Source: Metabacillus idriensis
GTDB taxonomy: Bacteria > Bacillota > Bacilli > Bacillales > Bacillaceae
Length of the DNA: 61,025 nucleotides
NCBI RefSeq assembly: GCF_009674765.1
Contig: NZ_WKKF01000015.1
Span: 1-61,025 of the forward strand
Reading direction: 5' to 3'
The notes beneath the pieces are model-generated. The model was not told where the DNA came from and made no database searches. It saw only the letters and a list, made by a program, of their open reading frames with translations. How positions within the stretch are numbered: position 1 is the stretch's first letter; each line of letters starts with the position of its first letter. Both the position numbers and the translations under genes were made by a program. Shown here piece after piece: positions 25,396-35,291 of this stretch.

Positions 25396-26249
25396 GTGAA
25401 TAATGAGTATACAAATAAGATTCCTGCCTTTCATTCTTTGAGGTCAGTTTCCTTAAAACTTTTTCCTTAATAAGCGACCGGCTAAATGTGAGCACTGCAT
25501 ACGTAACTAGAAGAGGGGAAACGGCCATGACGGTTCTCAGCTCCTATAATAGAGAAGAAGAAATAATTCCTGAAGGATACAGTGTTGAATACGGCGGAAC
25601 GTATTGCCGTCTGATCATCATGAAAGACGAAGGCATGATGCATACTGCAGATTTAACTAAGGATCTAATCACAAGAGAATTAGAAGTGACAAGCCAGTTA
25701 AATGTGAAAGGTTTCTTAGGTGTGACTTTAAAAGATCTGGAAGGGAATGTGTTCGGGACTCTCTGTGTAATGGACAGAGAAGAAAAACAGTTTACGGAAG
25801 ACGATATAAACTATTTAAAGTCCATGGCAGACCTTTTGTCTCACATTATTGACCTTGATAAAACAAAGTATTATATGGGTTTTTTAAGTGTACCGATTAT
25901 TCCGATTACAAGCGGGGTTTCTATTCTGTCTCTGCAGGGCATTGTTGACGAAAACCGTTCAGAACAAATCATGGGAGACGTTCTTCAAACTGCTGCTGAA
26001 CAGGACATTCGATATTTTATCGTTGATTTGTCAAAGCTGGTTGTTCAAGATGATGTTTTTCCAAATGCACTCATCAATATGATTCAGGCTCTTCAGCTTA
26101 TGGGAGTTGATGCAATCATCACGGGCGTCACGCCAGCCTTTGCTATGAGTCAGTTCAATCATATTAATCATGAAAACAGCAGCACGAAATTTGTGACGAA
26201 TATTAAAATGGCCCTTGATTATATTGGATATTCATTAGTTGCAAAATAA
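25396..26249 (+). pseudogene. GAF-STAS (RsbR-like) protein with a 1-base frameshift
   Basis: GTG 25396 has a perfect TTTAGGAGGA ribosome site and opens VNNEYTNKIPAFHS; this frame stops after 24 codons. The second frame, read from about 25437, gives FEVSFLKTFSLISDRLNVSTAYVTRRGE and continues through a GAF domain to a C-terminal STAS domain (VPIIPITSGVSILSLQGIVDENRSEQI then FIVDLSKL and VDAIITGVTP) ending at 26249. One missing T in the TTT run at 25437-25439 explains the break. The GAF-STAS layout is that of RsbR-type stressosome or blue-light-protein relatives. Restarting at ATG 25527 could give a STAS-containing fragment. Confidence 0.75.
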
Positions 26250-26281
26250 TACATATTCGTAAATCTTTATTTTAGCAAAAA

Positions 26282-26316
26282 AGAGACCCCTCCAATCGTT
26301 TAGGGGCCTTTTTATT
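26282..26316 (+). terminator. Terminator after the GAF-STAS gene
   Basis: GAGACCCCT and AGGGGCC form the stem, followed by TTTTTATTTTTA. Confidence 0.75.
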
Positions 26317-26399
26317 TTTATTAGAAAATGTACAGACGATTCGAACAAAAACAATTTAGAATAGTGTGCTGTTATTAATGGATCGAGAAATCCTGCAAA

Positions 26400-26579
26400 T
26401 TAATGTTCTTTTAAGCTGGATACAGATACACTTTGTTTATTATTTGGTTCATCAAGGGAATGGATTGTAGCTTTTTCATTTTGTTCATCCACGTGCTCAA
26501 TGTAGATGCTTTCACCATTATAGCTAACATTAGTCATAATTGGTGAAGAAGCTATTTCCTGTGCCCGTTGTGCGTTCAT
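26400..26579 (-). CDS. sspH: Small acid-soluble spore protein, H type
   Basis: A 59-residue protein starting MNAQRAQEIASSPIM, with VSYNGESIYIEHVDEQNEKA, and ending SVSSLKEH. This is the signature of SspH-type small acid-soluble spore proteins, which are made in the forespore and packed in the spore core. AAAGGAGGTGG before ATG 26579 fixes the start; the longer frame from 26588 is rejected. The gene is direct evidence that the organism makes endospores. Confidence 0.93.
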   Translation of the reverse strand: MNAQRAQEIASSPIMTNVSYNGESIYIEHVDEQNEKATIHSLDEPNNKQSVSVSSLKEH

Positions 26580-26873
26580 CTCAACCACCTCCTTTAAATT
26601 TGAAGCAGTTATAATATTTGTTGCAAATTATTTAGATATACTGTTTGATTTAAAATGTTTCCATGTGTTGAAAATAAAGTTGATTGAATCGCTTATTACA
26701 AACTTTTATCTGATTTTATGAAGTGATAAATATATATTGATGTTGAAAATAAAGATTAGTTTTACAAAAAAGAAAAATTTCATCATTTCATTCAAGTGAT
26801 AATTCTCTTAATAAGGACTAATTGGCATTAAATAAAAAAAATCTAATAAACCGTTCGGGAGTGAAGATTTATG
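26580..26873. other. Divergent promoter region between sspH and the deacetylase gene
   Basis: AT-rich, with no coding frame. It must hold the forespore promoter for sspH and the promoter for the deacetylase gene; I could not place a convincing -35/-10 for either. Confidence 0.4.
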
Positions 26874-27569
26874 ATGAATAATAAAGCAGTAAAAACAATT
26901 ATAGGAATCATTTCAATTATTTTTCTATTATTCTGTTCATATAAATTAGTGAATTCAAGAACCTTCCAATTGTTTGGAGGGTTAACTGACAGTGTGGAAA
27001 CTAATCACAAAGAAATAGCATTGACATTTGATGACGGTCCCAATGAAAATGTTGAGGATATATTATCCTTATTGAAAAAGTATAACGTGAAAGCTACTTT
27101 TTTCTTAATCGGGAAAGAGCTTGAAAAGCATCCGAAAGAGGGCCAAAAAATAGCAGAAGCTGGTCATCAGATTGGAAACCATACGTATTCTCATAATCGC
27201 ATGGTTTTTAAGACGCAGTCCTTTATCAAGCAGGAAATTGAAAAAACGAACAAACTAATCCGCAAAACAGGTTATGAGGGAGAAATTGATTTCCGGCCTC
27301 CTAATGGAAAGAAACTAGTTGGGCTGCCATATTATTTAAAGGTGAAGAAAATGGAGACGATTACATGGAGTCTTGAACCAGACACATACTATACTTCAGT
27401 TTCTGAGAAGGCTGGCTATGTTGTGGATCATGCAGAACCCGGGTCTATCATATTGCTTCATCCAATGTATGATAAAACGGGGAAAGAACTAAAAGTAGTG
27501 GAAAAAATCATAAAATCTTTAACACAAGAAGGCTATAAATTTGTAACGGTGAATGAATTACAGAAATGA
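26874..27569 (+). CDS. NodB-type polysaccharide deacetylase, membrane-anchored
   Basis: A 231-residue protein. Residues 8-22 are a signal anchor. The NodB fold has motif 1 TFDDGPN, motif 2 HTYSHN (His pair), motif 3 FRPPNGKK and motif 5 ILLHPMYDK, so the metal triad and the catalytic residues are present. Such enzymes deacetylate peptidoglycan or chitooligosaccharides outside the cell; several Bacillus members act on spore cortex or vegetative wall. Motif 3 has Asn where most relatives have Tyr or His. GGGAGTGAAG precedes ATG ATG. Confidence 0.9.
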   Translation: MNNKAVKTIIGIISIIFLLFCSYKLVNSRTFQLFGGLTDSVETNHKEIALTFDDGPNENVEDILSLLKKYNVKATFFLIGKELEKHPKEGQKIAEAGHQIGNHTYSHNRMVFKTQSFIKQEIEKTNKLIRKTGYEGEIDFRPPNGKKLVGLPYYLKVKKMETITWSLEPDTYYTSVSEKAGYVVDHAEPGSIILLHPMYDKTGKELKVVEKIIKSLTQEGYKFVTVNELQK

Positions 27570-27934
27570 CTCTGGAATAGTTCATTACAGCCATTGTGAA
27601 GGATTTTTTAACTATTTAAAGGTTGAAAGATATTTATATGATTTCCTTATTTGAGAAGGATTTAAGTAGTATAATTTATTCATTTTAAGGCTATTTCGAG
27701 ATTTCTTTATACACATTTGTGTAGGATTTCGAACATGCCTTTTTAGTTTGTGGATTAATAGATAAAGATAAAATAAAAAATAAAAGGGAAGAATTTTTTG
27801 TTGCTGCAATTAACTATTTAAGGCCTTTTCAACTTCTATATTGATAACGATTATTCGTTTAATATTTCCAGTACTGGAAAGAATAAAAAAAGATATATTC
27901 CGGGACGTAAAAGCAATAAATGGAGGGAATCTAA
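27570..27934. other. Intergenic stretch before the ger operon
   Basis: Very AT-rich, no gene recognised. It contains AAGGATTTTTTAAC just after the deacetylase stop and a ribosome site (TGGAGGG at 27921) that leads into a frame without a normal start codon (next entry). A forespore promoter for the ger genes is expected here but I cannot assign one. Confidence 0.4.
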
Positions 27935-28060
27935 ATCCTTAACAAAATTTTAGCTTTCTTACCTGATTTAATTGTATTTGTGCAAGGAATGATTTGTTTT
28001 TTGGTGCCTTTTGGCATTATGAAGTTTTTTGACTGGATTCATTCATTAGAGAAAGTGTGA
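27935..28060 (+). CDS. Possible small membrane protein before the ger genes, no standard start codon
   Basis: GGAGGG at 27922-27927 is followed by a 41-codon frame ending at a TGA that overlaps the approach to the next gene. The codon at the expected start is ATC, not ATG. The product would be [20 protein letters not shown]-(2)[19 protein letters not shown], hydrophobic with one or two membrane segments. Small membrane D-type subunits are known from some ger operons. It could be an ATC-initiated peptide, a decayed gene, or a sequencing error at one base. Inference only. Confidence 0.35.
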   Translation: MLNKILAFLPDLIVFVQGMICFLVPFGIMKFFDWIHSLEKV

Positions 28061-28065
28061 GAAGC

Positions 28066-29628
28066 ATGAAAAGGTGGATCTCAAAAAAACAGATACAACG
28101 ACAAGGTTCAATGAATGAGTGGGCTAAAGAAGCTGATTCTCTATCAGAGGATCCCTTTACTGGGAATATTGCAGAGGACTTAGATCGAATCCGCAAAGAA
28201 ATAGGCCATAACTCAGATATTCATTTTCGTGAATTTAAGATTGGAAAAACAAACATCAGAGCCTGTATTGTTTTTGTGAATGGTTTTGCAGATACAGAAC
28301 TTATAAACGATAAAATTTTAGACGGCTTGATGTCGTTTGAACTTTTGCACAGTCATGCAGAGGAGGCAGTATCAAAACAATCTGTAAAAGAGTTTATTAT
28401 GAAAAATTCCCTGCCCCTTAGCCATGTTTATGAAGTACAATCAGTAGCTGAACTAATTTCCGGAGTGATGTCCGGGTCCATTGGATTACTAATTGAAGGA
28501 TCGCAGGAAGGTGTTCTATTAGGAGCTTCAAAAGAGAAAACAAGAAATATTGAAGAACCCCTTTCTGAAGCTTTAGTCAGAGGTCCAAGAGTCGGATTCA
28601 TAGAAAATCTAACTGATAACACTGCCATATTGCGCAGACTTGCTAAAACGAAAAACCTTTCGATTGTTAACTTTAAAGTAGGAGACAGATTTAAAAAAGA
28701 CTTAGTCATTACATATATCGACGACATTGTTGATCCTGAACTATTAAAAGAAGTCATAAGAAGGATAAAAAAGATTAATATAGATGACCTTCCAGAATCA
28801 GGTTATGTTGAGCAGCTAATTGAAGATAATTATTTGATTCCTTTCCCGCAAGTTCAAAATACAGAGCGTCCCGACCGTGTCATGAGCGCATTGCTAGAAG
28901 GCCGGGTAGCCATCCTGCTTGATGGAACACCTTTTGCATTAATTGTGCCGGTAACATTTAATATGTTATTGCAGTCTCCAGAGGATTATTATGAACGCTG
29001 GATACCAGGGACCTTAATTAGGATATTGCGTTATTTTTCAGCGTTTATTTCTTTATTTGCCCCTTCTTTATACATTGCTTTTATTTCATTTCATCAAGGG
29101 CTTATTCCTACCAAACTTGCGATTTCAATGGCTGCAAGCAGAGACGGGGTTCCGTTCCCTCCGCTAATAGAAGCCTTGATTATGGAAGTTTCAATTGAAA
29201 TTTTACGTGAAGCAGGACTTCGTCTGCCAAAACCAGTAGGTCAATCCATTGGCATAGTAGGCGGATTAATAATTGGTGAGGCAGCTGTACAAGCAGGTAT
29301 TGTCAGTCCGATTATGGTAATTGTTGTGGCAGTAACGGCCATTTCTTCTTTTGCATTGCCTCACTATAGTACTGGAATAGCGTTAAGAATGCTTCGTTTT
29401 ATAGCTATGTTTTTTGCAGCTATTTATGGACTTTATGGCGTAGTGTTGTTTTTCTTGCTGCTTTGCAGTCATCTTGTGAAGCTGAAAAGTTTTGGGGTTC
29501 CATATTTAAGTCCTGCAGTACCATATCAGCTAAGTGATTGGAAAGATTTTATGATACGCGCACCATTCTCACTTATGAAACGCCGGCCGAAGCTAATGCA
29601 GACTCAAAATTCATTAAGAAAAAAATAA
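28066..29628 (+). CDS. gerKA: Spore germinant receptor A subunit (GerA/GerKA family)
   Basis: A 520-residue GerA-family protein. The N-terminal 270 residues form the soluble domain ([54 protein letters not shown]-(11)-LRRLAKT), and the C-terminal half has about five membrane helices with [46 protein letters not shown], the strongest family signature. A subunits sense germinants together with B and C subunits in the spore inner membrane. The start is ATG 28066 rather than GTG 28057. The gene is first of a three-gene operon. The symbol gives the family, not a proven orthologue. Confidence 0.93.
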   Translation: MKRWISKKQIQRQGSMNEWAKEADSLSEDPFTGNIAEDLDRIRKEIGHNSDIHFREFKIGKTNIRACIVFVNGFADTELINDKILDGLMSFELLHSHAEEAVSKQSVKEFIMKNSLPLSHVYEVQSVAELISGVMSGSIGLLIEGSQEGVLLGASKEKTRNIEEPLSEALVRGPRVGFIENLTDNTAILRRLAKTKNLSIVNFKVGDRFKKDLVITYIDDIVDPELLKEVIRRIKKINIDDLPESGYVEQLIEDNYLIPFPQVQNTERPDRVMSALLEGRVAILLDGTPFALIVPVTFNMLLQSPEDYYERWIPGTLIRILRYFSAFISLFAPSLYIAFISFHQGLIPTKLAISMAASRDGVPFPPLIEALIMEVSIEILREAGLRLPKPVGQSIGIVGGLIIGEAAVQAGIVSPIMVIVVAVTAISSFALPHYSTGIALRMLRFIAMFFAAIYGLYGVVLFFLLLCSHLVKLKSFGVPYLSPAVPYQLSDWKDFMIRAPFSLMKRRPKLMQTQNSLRKK

Positions 29629-29672
29629 AAATAGCGGTGCATTTTTGAGTTCGTTCTGAAAGGAGAGTTTTC

Positions 29673-30773
29673 ATGAGTCAAAGGCCAATTGATCAAATTA
29701 CTACACCTCAAGCGGTCGTGATGATAACTAATTTTATTCTGGGCATTGGCATCCTGACCTTGCCTAGAACGGTTACCGAGAAAGTGAAAACCCCTGATGG
29801 ATGGATCACGATTATTTTGGGCGGTATTATTGTCATGATCATGGCTATCATTATAGTTAAACTGGCTCAAAGGCATCCAGGAAAAAGTATTTATCAATTC
29901 AGCCAAGATATAGCAGGAAAGTGGATAGGATCGGTCCTTGGCTTATGCATTATTCTCTATTATCTTACGCTTTCTAGCTTTGAAATAAGGGCAATGGCGG
30001 AAACGACACGACTATTTTTACTTCAGGGAACACCCATTTGGGCCATTATTATGCCGTTTATATGGATCGGTATATATCTGATTGTCGGAGGAATTAATCC
30101 TATTGCCCGAATGTTTGAATTAATATTTCCTGTCACGGTCCTTTTTTTTATTCTTGTTATGTTTTTGGGGTTTAAAATATTTGAGATTGATAATTTAAGA
30201 CCTGTACTTGGTATGGGAATGATGCCAAGTATGAAAGGACTCGCTACAACATCACTTTCATTTATTGGGTTTGAAGTAATCATGATTCTTTTAATGTTTA
30301 TGAAAAAGCCGGAACACGCTGTTAAAGCCACTTTAATTGGAATTATCTTTCCTTTGCTCTTTTATGTCATTACATTTGTAATGGTGGTGGGTTCTTTATC
30401 AACAGATGGAGTAGTAACCCAGACATGGCCTGTTTTGACATTTATACGAAGTTTTGAATATCCCGGTCTTTTTGTTGAACGATTTGACTCTCTTCTGCTT
30501 GTCATATGGATCATGCAGCTGTTTGCAACCTTTACGGTCAGTTATTTTGCAGCTGCAATAGGCCTGTCGCAGCTTCTTAATAAAAAAATGAAAACGGTTA
30601 TTTTTGGTTTGGCACCATTTATTTTTATCTTTTCTATGATACCTAAGAATAGCAATGAAATGTTTCAAATGGGTTCATTGCTTGGTAACTTTGCCCTTTA
30701 TTTTTTTAGCGCGGTTCCAATCTTGCTGCTGTTCGGATCAATTGTGAAAGGAAAAAAACATGAAAAAACATAG
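29673..30773 (+). CDS. gerKB: Spore germinant receptor B subunit (GerB family)
   Basis: A 366-residue, ten-helix protein of the amino-acid/polyamine-like spore-germination transporter group: ITTPQAVVMITNFILGIGILTLPRTV at the start and QDIAGKWIGSVLGLCIILYYLTLSSFEIRAMAETTRLFLL follow the family. The B subunit is thought to bind the germinant. ATG 29673 follows AAAGGAGAG. The 3' end overlaps the next gene by 14 bases, so the two are coupled. Confidence 0.93.
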   Translation: MSQRPIDQITTPQAVVMITNFILGIGILTLPRTVTEKVKTPDGWITIILGGIIVMIMAIIIVKLAQRHPGKSIYQFSQDIAGKWIGSVLGLCIILYYLTLSSFEIRAMAETTRLFLLQGTPIWAIIMPFIWIGIYLIVGGINPIARMFELIFPVTVLFFILVMFLGFKIFEIDNLRPVLGMGMMPSMKGLATTSLSFIGFEVIMILLMFMKKPEHAVKATLIGIIFPLLFYVITFVMVVGSLSTDGVVTQTWPVLTFIRSFEYPGLFVERFDSLLLVIWIMQLFATFTVSYFAAAIGLSQLLNKKMKTVIFGLAPFIFIFSMIPKNSNEMFQMGSLLGNFALYFFSAVPILLLFGSIVKGKKHEKT

Positions 30774-31905
30774 AGTAATAAAAATGTTTTACTTATCCTT
30801 GGTGCAAACTCTTATTCTTTTTCTCCTTGCGGGCTGCTGGAGTTATAACACAATTGAAGACTTGAATTTTGTTGCAGGGGCATCATTAGATTCAGGGGAA
30901 GATGGAAAGATAAAATCGACTCTCCAGCTTATCCTTCCACAATCCAACAATAAAGGCCAAAACACTGGCGGGGGGTCACAAAAACCTTATATTAATGTCA
31001 GTGCGACAGGGGATTCCCTTGAACCGATAGGCTGGGATACCACGCTGACAAGGGAAGGCATAATATTTGGAGCCCATGAAAAAGTAGTCATTATTAGTGA
31101 GGATTTAGCTAGATATAACAGTATCAGGCAATTAATTGATCTTTATTACCGGGATATCGATATCCGGGGCAATACATTAATCTTTATCGCAAATGGGAGA
31201 GCGGATGAAACCCTTGACCTGCAAGAACCTAATATTATTCCAGCTTTTCGCATCTTAGAAATAGCCAATCAGCAGCTAACGACAAAAGTCCTGAAACCAA
31301 CCTCATTAATTAATATATTGTCAAAAATGGAGGCTGATTCAAGCTTTCTCATTCAACGAATTGTCTCCGCAGAGGGGGATGTGAATTTTGATGGTGCAGC
31401 TGTCATTCATGGGAAAACGAATAAATTAATTGGTTACTTTAATAAAGAAGAGTTAGAAGGGTTTAATTGGTTAACGGGAGAAAGTAAAGGCGGGTCAGTA
31501 AAAGCCCAAACTAAAGAACCCGTACAATATCAAGTTGAGTCTATGGAAAGTAAAATTGAACCTATTGTAAAGGGTAATCAGATTTTATTTAAAGTAAAAA
31601 TTGAAACAGAAGGAAGAATAGCTGAAAATTGGAAAAAATCGTATAGGTTATTTCAAAATAAAGATGTAAAGCAGCTGGAAAAAGAAATTGAAAAGGAAAT
31701 CAAGGGCTTGGTCGGTAACACAATTAAGAAAATGCAAGAAGAGTATGAGGTTGATGTAGGGGGCTTTGGTAATCGATTAAGAATTAAATATCCAAAGGTA
31801 TGGGCACGAATGAAAGATGACTGGGATGAGAAATTCAGCACAACTCCGATTCATTACAGTGTTAAAGTCGTGATTAAGGATTATGGAATGATAGGTTCAG
31901 ATTAA
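30760..31905 (+). CDS. gerKC: Spore germinant receptor C subunit, lipoprotein (Ger(x)C family)
   Basis: A 381-residue lipoprotein: signal peptide then LLAGC lipobox (Cys about 26) and CWSYNTIEDLNFVAGASLD, the usual start of GerC proteins. Further marks are LTREGIIFGAHEKVVIISEDLA, LIDLYYRDIDIRGNTLIFIA and WARMKDDWDE near the end. The C subunit completes the receptor on the outer face of the spore inner membrane. The A-B-C order and overlaps match known ger operons. Confidence 0.93.
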   Translation: MKKHRVIKMFYLSLVQTLILFLLAGCWSYNTIEDLNFVAGASLDSGEDGKIKSTLQLILPQSNNKGQNTGGGSQKPYINVSATGDSLEPIGWDTTLTREGIIFGAHEKVVIISEDLARYNSIRQLIDLYYRDIDIRGNTLIFIANGRADETLDLQEPNIIPAFRILEIANQQLTTKVLKPTSLINILSKMEADSSFLIQRIVSAEGDVNFDGAAVIHGKTNKLIGYFNKEELEGFNWLTGESKGGSVKAQTKEPVQYQVESMESKIEPIVKGNQILFKVKIETEGRIAENWKKSYRLFQNKDVKQLEKEIEKEIKGLVGNTIKKMQEEYEVDVGGFGNRLRIKYPKVWARMKDDWDEKFSTTPIHYSVKVVIKDYGMIGSD

Positions 31906-31956
31906 AAAGTAAGTGAAAAATAAATCCAGTCTGCATTAAAAAACCAACTACCTAGG

Positions 31957-32005
31957 TTGAAAAAAAGCAGCCAAATTCTCTTTGAGACCTGGCTGCTTTT
32001 TTCAA
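31957..32005. terminator. Bidirectional terminator after the ger operon
   Basis: TTGAAAAAAAGCAGCC and GGCTGCTTTTTTCAA form a strong stem with A and T runs on both sides. It ends the ger operon and the convergent phosphodiesterase gene. Confidence 0.92.
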
Positions 32006-32009
32006 CGTA

Positions 32010-33584
32010 TTAATCATGCATGTTTCCTTCATCTAAGATATCTAAAATCCACCTTTTCATATCTACAATCCGTAACTGGCCAATTGGATGCTCCGTTCCA
32101 GTAACGATTAGAGGAGCATATGCATCGACTTTATGCATAGAACCGTGGGCACCTCCTCCACTATGTTCCGGAGAACTTTCTCCTATAAATTCATAGCCGG
32201 GTTCAGCATCGGCGATGAGAAAATCTCCTTTTTGTGAATGAATGGCGCCATATAATCTTGTTAGACCATCAGGGTAATTCCCATAGCTAAGCTGTTTGCG
32301 GCTATCAGCTTTCACATCTAAAATATCCATGTTCCCTTTTATGGCCCAACTTCGATGATAACGATCTTTATAAGGACCTCCTGGTTTAAATTGGAGAATT
32401 CCTTTGCGGCTTTCTGAAATTACGTTCACCATATCGTCTTCTTTCCAGGCAATCCAGGCAATTCGAGGATCTGTCTGCAATTTATTGGCTATTTTTTTTA
32501 TAGAAATACCCTTATTTATTTTATAAATATATGCCATTCGTTCATTTGCCGTAATAGCAATTTCATTGTTTTTTTGAGCAGAATCACCAAGCTTTACCTG
32601 TTTGTATTCTGATAGGGCATCTCTTAAATCAATCAAAGCCTTCTTTTTGTCCTTTATTACATCTGATTGATTACCGTCTCCCATAATTATCCATATTGTA
32701 TTTTCTAGTGCATCATCCCACTTCGGATATGTATTTAATATTTCTTGAAGGTGTTTATCCAGCTTTTCTATCCCATCAATTGTTTCAGTTCCTTTTCGAT
32801 GAACGGCATGATCATTCTCTGGCAAGTACAAAATTGTAAATTCAGGAAGCAGGTTGTTTTTTAGAAGATAGGTCAATTCTTGAGCAGCAAAAGCATCATT
32901 TAGCCCTAATCGATTGATCACATGTTTATTTTTCGGATCCTGATTAATAAAATCTCCTAAAGTTAATATCTTTGGTCCATTTGTTTTGTATTTGTCAGGA
33001 AGGGAAGTCGTTTTTGCTAAAATTTTGGGAACCATCAGGGTATGCAGATCATTTCCCCTGTAAATCAATGCATTAATAGAGGCAGTTTGTTTACCTCTAT
33101 CATCCAGCTCTTCATGAATGGTTTTCACATCTTTACTTAGGTGCTTGTTATTAAATTGATAGAGGCTGTTGTCTGCAACATCCGTTACACCATACTTTAA
33201 GGTTTCTAAGAACCCATTCCCGTAGCTGATTACCCGCTTTTCATCTTCTTTATACCAAACAAGACCGGGTATTTTATGCTTATCTGGGTTTGTGCCTGTA
33301 AGTAAGGTGCTGTCGATTGTAACGGACATGGTTGGATACGAGCTTACGAGCTCTTTGCTGTACTGGCCATTTGTGAGAAAAAATTCGAGGGCAGGTGCCT
33401 TATGTTCCTTAATGGCTTTTTTTAATGGCTTATCCATTAATGAATCCACAACTAAAAGAATCACTTTGGGCGAAGAGGCGGCTTTTGTCTGAATTATTTT
33501 GGGTGAGGTTAGTGCATTATTCGTTGAACAGCCGGTAAAAAGGATTATTAAAAGAGCTGCTATAACTAGTGTACGATTCTTCAT
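32010..33584 (-). CDS. Type I phosphodiesterase / nucleotide pyrophosphatase-like lipoprotein
   Basis: A 524-residue lipoprotein (MKNRTLVIAALLIILFTGC lipobox, Cys 19) with an alkaline-phosphatase-superfamily domain. Metal-site motifs are VILLVVDSLMDKPLKK, the nucleophile region SYPTMSVTIDSTLLTGTNPD, LYLPENDHAVHRKG and WIIMGDGNQSDV. The C-terminal third has GGGAHGSMHKVDAYAPLIVTG, which supplies another metal His. Members hydrolyse phosphodiesters on the outside of the cell. Whether this one acts with the adjacent ger genes is unknown. Confidence 0.88.
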   Translation of the reverse strand: MKNRTLVIAALLIILFTGCSTNNALTSPKIIQTKAASSPKVILLVVDSLMDKPLKKAIKEHKAPALEFFLTNGQYSKELVSSYPTMSVTIDSTLLTGTNPDKHKIPGLVWYKEDEKRVISYGNGFLETLKYGVTDVADNSLYQFNNKHLSKDVKTIHEELDDRGKQTASINALIYRGNDLHTLMVPKILAKTTSLPDKYKTNGPKILTLGDFINQDPKNKHVINRLGLNDAFAAQELTYLLKNNLLPEFTILYLPENDHAVHRKGTETIDGIEKLDKHLQEILNTYPKWDDALENTIWIIMGDGNQSDVIKDKKKALIDLRDALSEYKQVKLGDSAQKNNEIAITANERMAYIYKINKGISIKKIANKLQTDPRIAWIAWKEDDMVNVISESRKGILQFKPGGPYKDRYHRSWAIKGNMDILDVKADSRKQLSYGNYPDGLTRLYGAIHSQKGDFLIADAEPGYEFIGESSPEHSGGGAHGSMHKVDAYAPLIVTGTEHPIGQLRIVDMKRWILDILDEGNMHD

Positions 33585-33745
33585 TCAGACTCCACCTTCA
33601 AATTTCAAGTTTTCCTTATTATTTACAAAATCTCTTCATTCATGTTGAAAAACGAAATTCCCTAAACGGAATAAAGTTGTTTTTATAAGGGGAAGGTAAG
33701 AAGAATAGTAAACGCTTAAAAGTTCTTTTGGAGTGAGACACAATT

Positions 33746-34525
33746 ATGCCCTCAATTAAAATAAACAGCTGTATTTCATTCCATTATGAGGATATTGGTC
33801 AAGGCGTGCCGATTATTTTTATCCATCCTCCAGGAATGGGAAGTAAAGTGTTTTTTTATCAGCATGCTTTGTCAAAGCATATGAGAGTTATTTTTCCCGA
33901 CTTAAGCGGCCACGGAGAAAGTAAGACTGCTTCACAAGAGATTTCGATTCCGTATTACGCCAGTGAGATTCTAAATTTGATGAATGCATTAAATTTGGAA
34001 AAAGCCGTTTTATGCGGATACTCTGCCGGGTGTCTGATTGCACAGCATCTTGCCATCGATCACCCTGAAAGAATTGAATTGCTTATTTTATCAGGGGCCT
34101 ATCCAAGTGTTGAAGATGCATCAGGACAATTATTGCATCATGCAGGAATATTTATGGCAGAAAATCATTTGAATTTGTTAATTAATATTATTTCCAGGAG
34201 CCATACAAAAGATAAAAAGCTGAGAAAACTGCTCAGTAATCATATGAAAAAAGCAGATATAAAAGTTTGGAGGCAGTTTTATATTCAGTCTTTGCAATAC
34301 AGCTGTCTCGACAAACTTCATCTCATCAAGATGCCTATGCTATTTATGTACGGAGAAGCAGGGGACTGGTCCAATCATTATTTAAAGCTTTACAGAAATA
34401 AATGCAAGCATGCAGAGTTTTTTCTATTTGCGAATCAAAACCATCAGCTTCCAACGAGAAAGTGGAACATATTTAATGAAATTGTTACAGGATTTGTGCT
34501 AAATAGAGCAGAAGCAGAAAAATAA
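33746..34525 (+). CDS. Alpha/beta hydrolase
   Basis: A 259-residue soluble alpha/beta hydrolase. PIIFIHPPGMGSKVF gives the oxyanion strand, and GYSAGCLIAQH gives the nucleophile elbow with Ser at about 94. The acid is likely in LFMYGEAGDWSN and the catalytic His in FANQNHQLPTRKW. It resembles esterases and meta-cleavage hydrolases of Bacillus. TTGGAGTGAGAC precedes ATG 33746. Confidence 0.85.
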   Translation: MPSIKINSCISFHYEDIGQGVPIIFIHPPGMGSKVFFYQHALSKHMRVIFPDLSGHGESKTASQEISIPYYASEILNLMNALNLEKAVLCGYSAGCLIAQHLAIDHPERIELLILSGAYPSVEDASGQLLHHAGIFMAENHLNLLINIISRSHTKDKKLRKLLSNHMKKADIKVWRQFYIQSLQYSCLDKLHLIKMPMLFMYGEAGDWSNHYLKLYRNKCKHAEFFLFANQNHQLPTRKWNIFNEIVTGFVLNRAEAEK

Positions 34526-34537
34526 TCTTAGCTTAGG

Positions 34538-34569
34538 AAGACGTCTCTTCTAGGAAGGGGCGTCTTTTT
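34538..34569 (+). terminator. Terminator
   Basis: AGACGTCTCTTC and GAAGGGGCGTCT form the stem, followed by TTTTTG. Confidence 0.8.
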
Positions 34570-34653
34570 GATCTTTTTTTTGTAAATACAAGGATTATTA
34601 CAGGGAAAAAAAGAAGAAATACAAAGAATAGTGATATAGAAGGAGAGGAAATC

Positions 34654-35031
34654 ATGACACAGCCATTATTAAAGGGCATAGAAGGAGTATTTATCCCTGT
34701 CAGTGATGTTAAGCGATCCGTACAATGGTATGAGGATAAGCTGGGTTTTAAACCCTTATATATTGAGAAAGAAGCTGCAGTAATGAAGATTGCCGATGAG
34801 TCACAGGCTGTTATATGTTTAGTGCTGACACCGAATCATCAGCCTATGATCTTTCCGGAAAATCACTTTGGTGTTGGTAAATACTTTAATTTTATTCCAT
34901 CAAATATTGAAGAAATCCATAGGAAATTAATTGAGAGGGGTGTGGCAGTAAATCCTATGGATGGAGAAGGACAGACAAGATTTTTCACTTTTTTTGATCC
35001 GGACGGCAATCCTTTAGGTGCTTGCCAATAA
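34654..35031 (+). CDS. VOC-family (glyoxalase/dioxygenase-like) protein
   Basis: A 125-residue vicinal-oxygen-chelate protein. GVFIPVSDVKRSVQWYEDKLGF is the standard VOC opening and FFTFFDPDGNPLGAC is the closing Glu/Gly motif. Substrate unknown. AGGAGAGG precedes the ATG. Confidence 0.85.
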   Translation: MTQPLLKGIEGVFIPVSDVKRSVQWYEDKLGFKPLYIEKEAAVMKIADESQAVICLVLTPNHQPMIFPENHFGVGKYFNFIPSNIEEIHRKLIERGVAVNPMDGEGQTRFFTFFDPDGNPLGACQ

Positions 35032-35291
35032 GCTGTCAGGGATACATCATTCATTTCATTAGATTTATAATGAAAAATTCATTTTACCGTTTCTTAGATA
35101 GGTATTTGGATAATAAGGCACTTCTTCTTTAGATGAGCTGAAAGAGAACATCACTGCGGATAATTTTCAAGTGAATCTGATTTTATTTGATGAATACATT
35201 AGCGGATGGGACTGGCCATTTTAAAGCCAGCTTAAGATACATATAAATGTGCTATGCTTTAATAGATGATTTTTTATAGGAGATGGTGCAT

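Noticed and set aside
35040-35225. Decayed coding remnant (DELKENITADNFQVNLILFD) between the VOC and HEAT genes
   Set aside because: The frame lacks a start and ribosome site and I could not match it to any family. Noted only.
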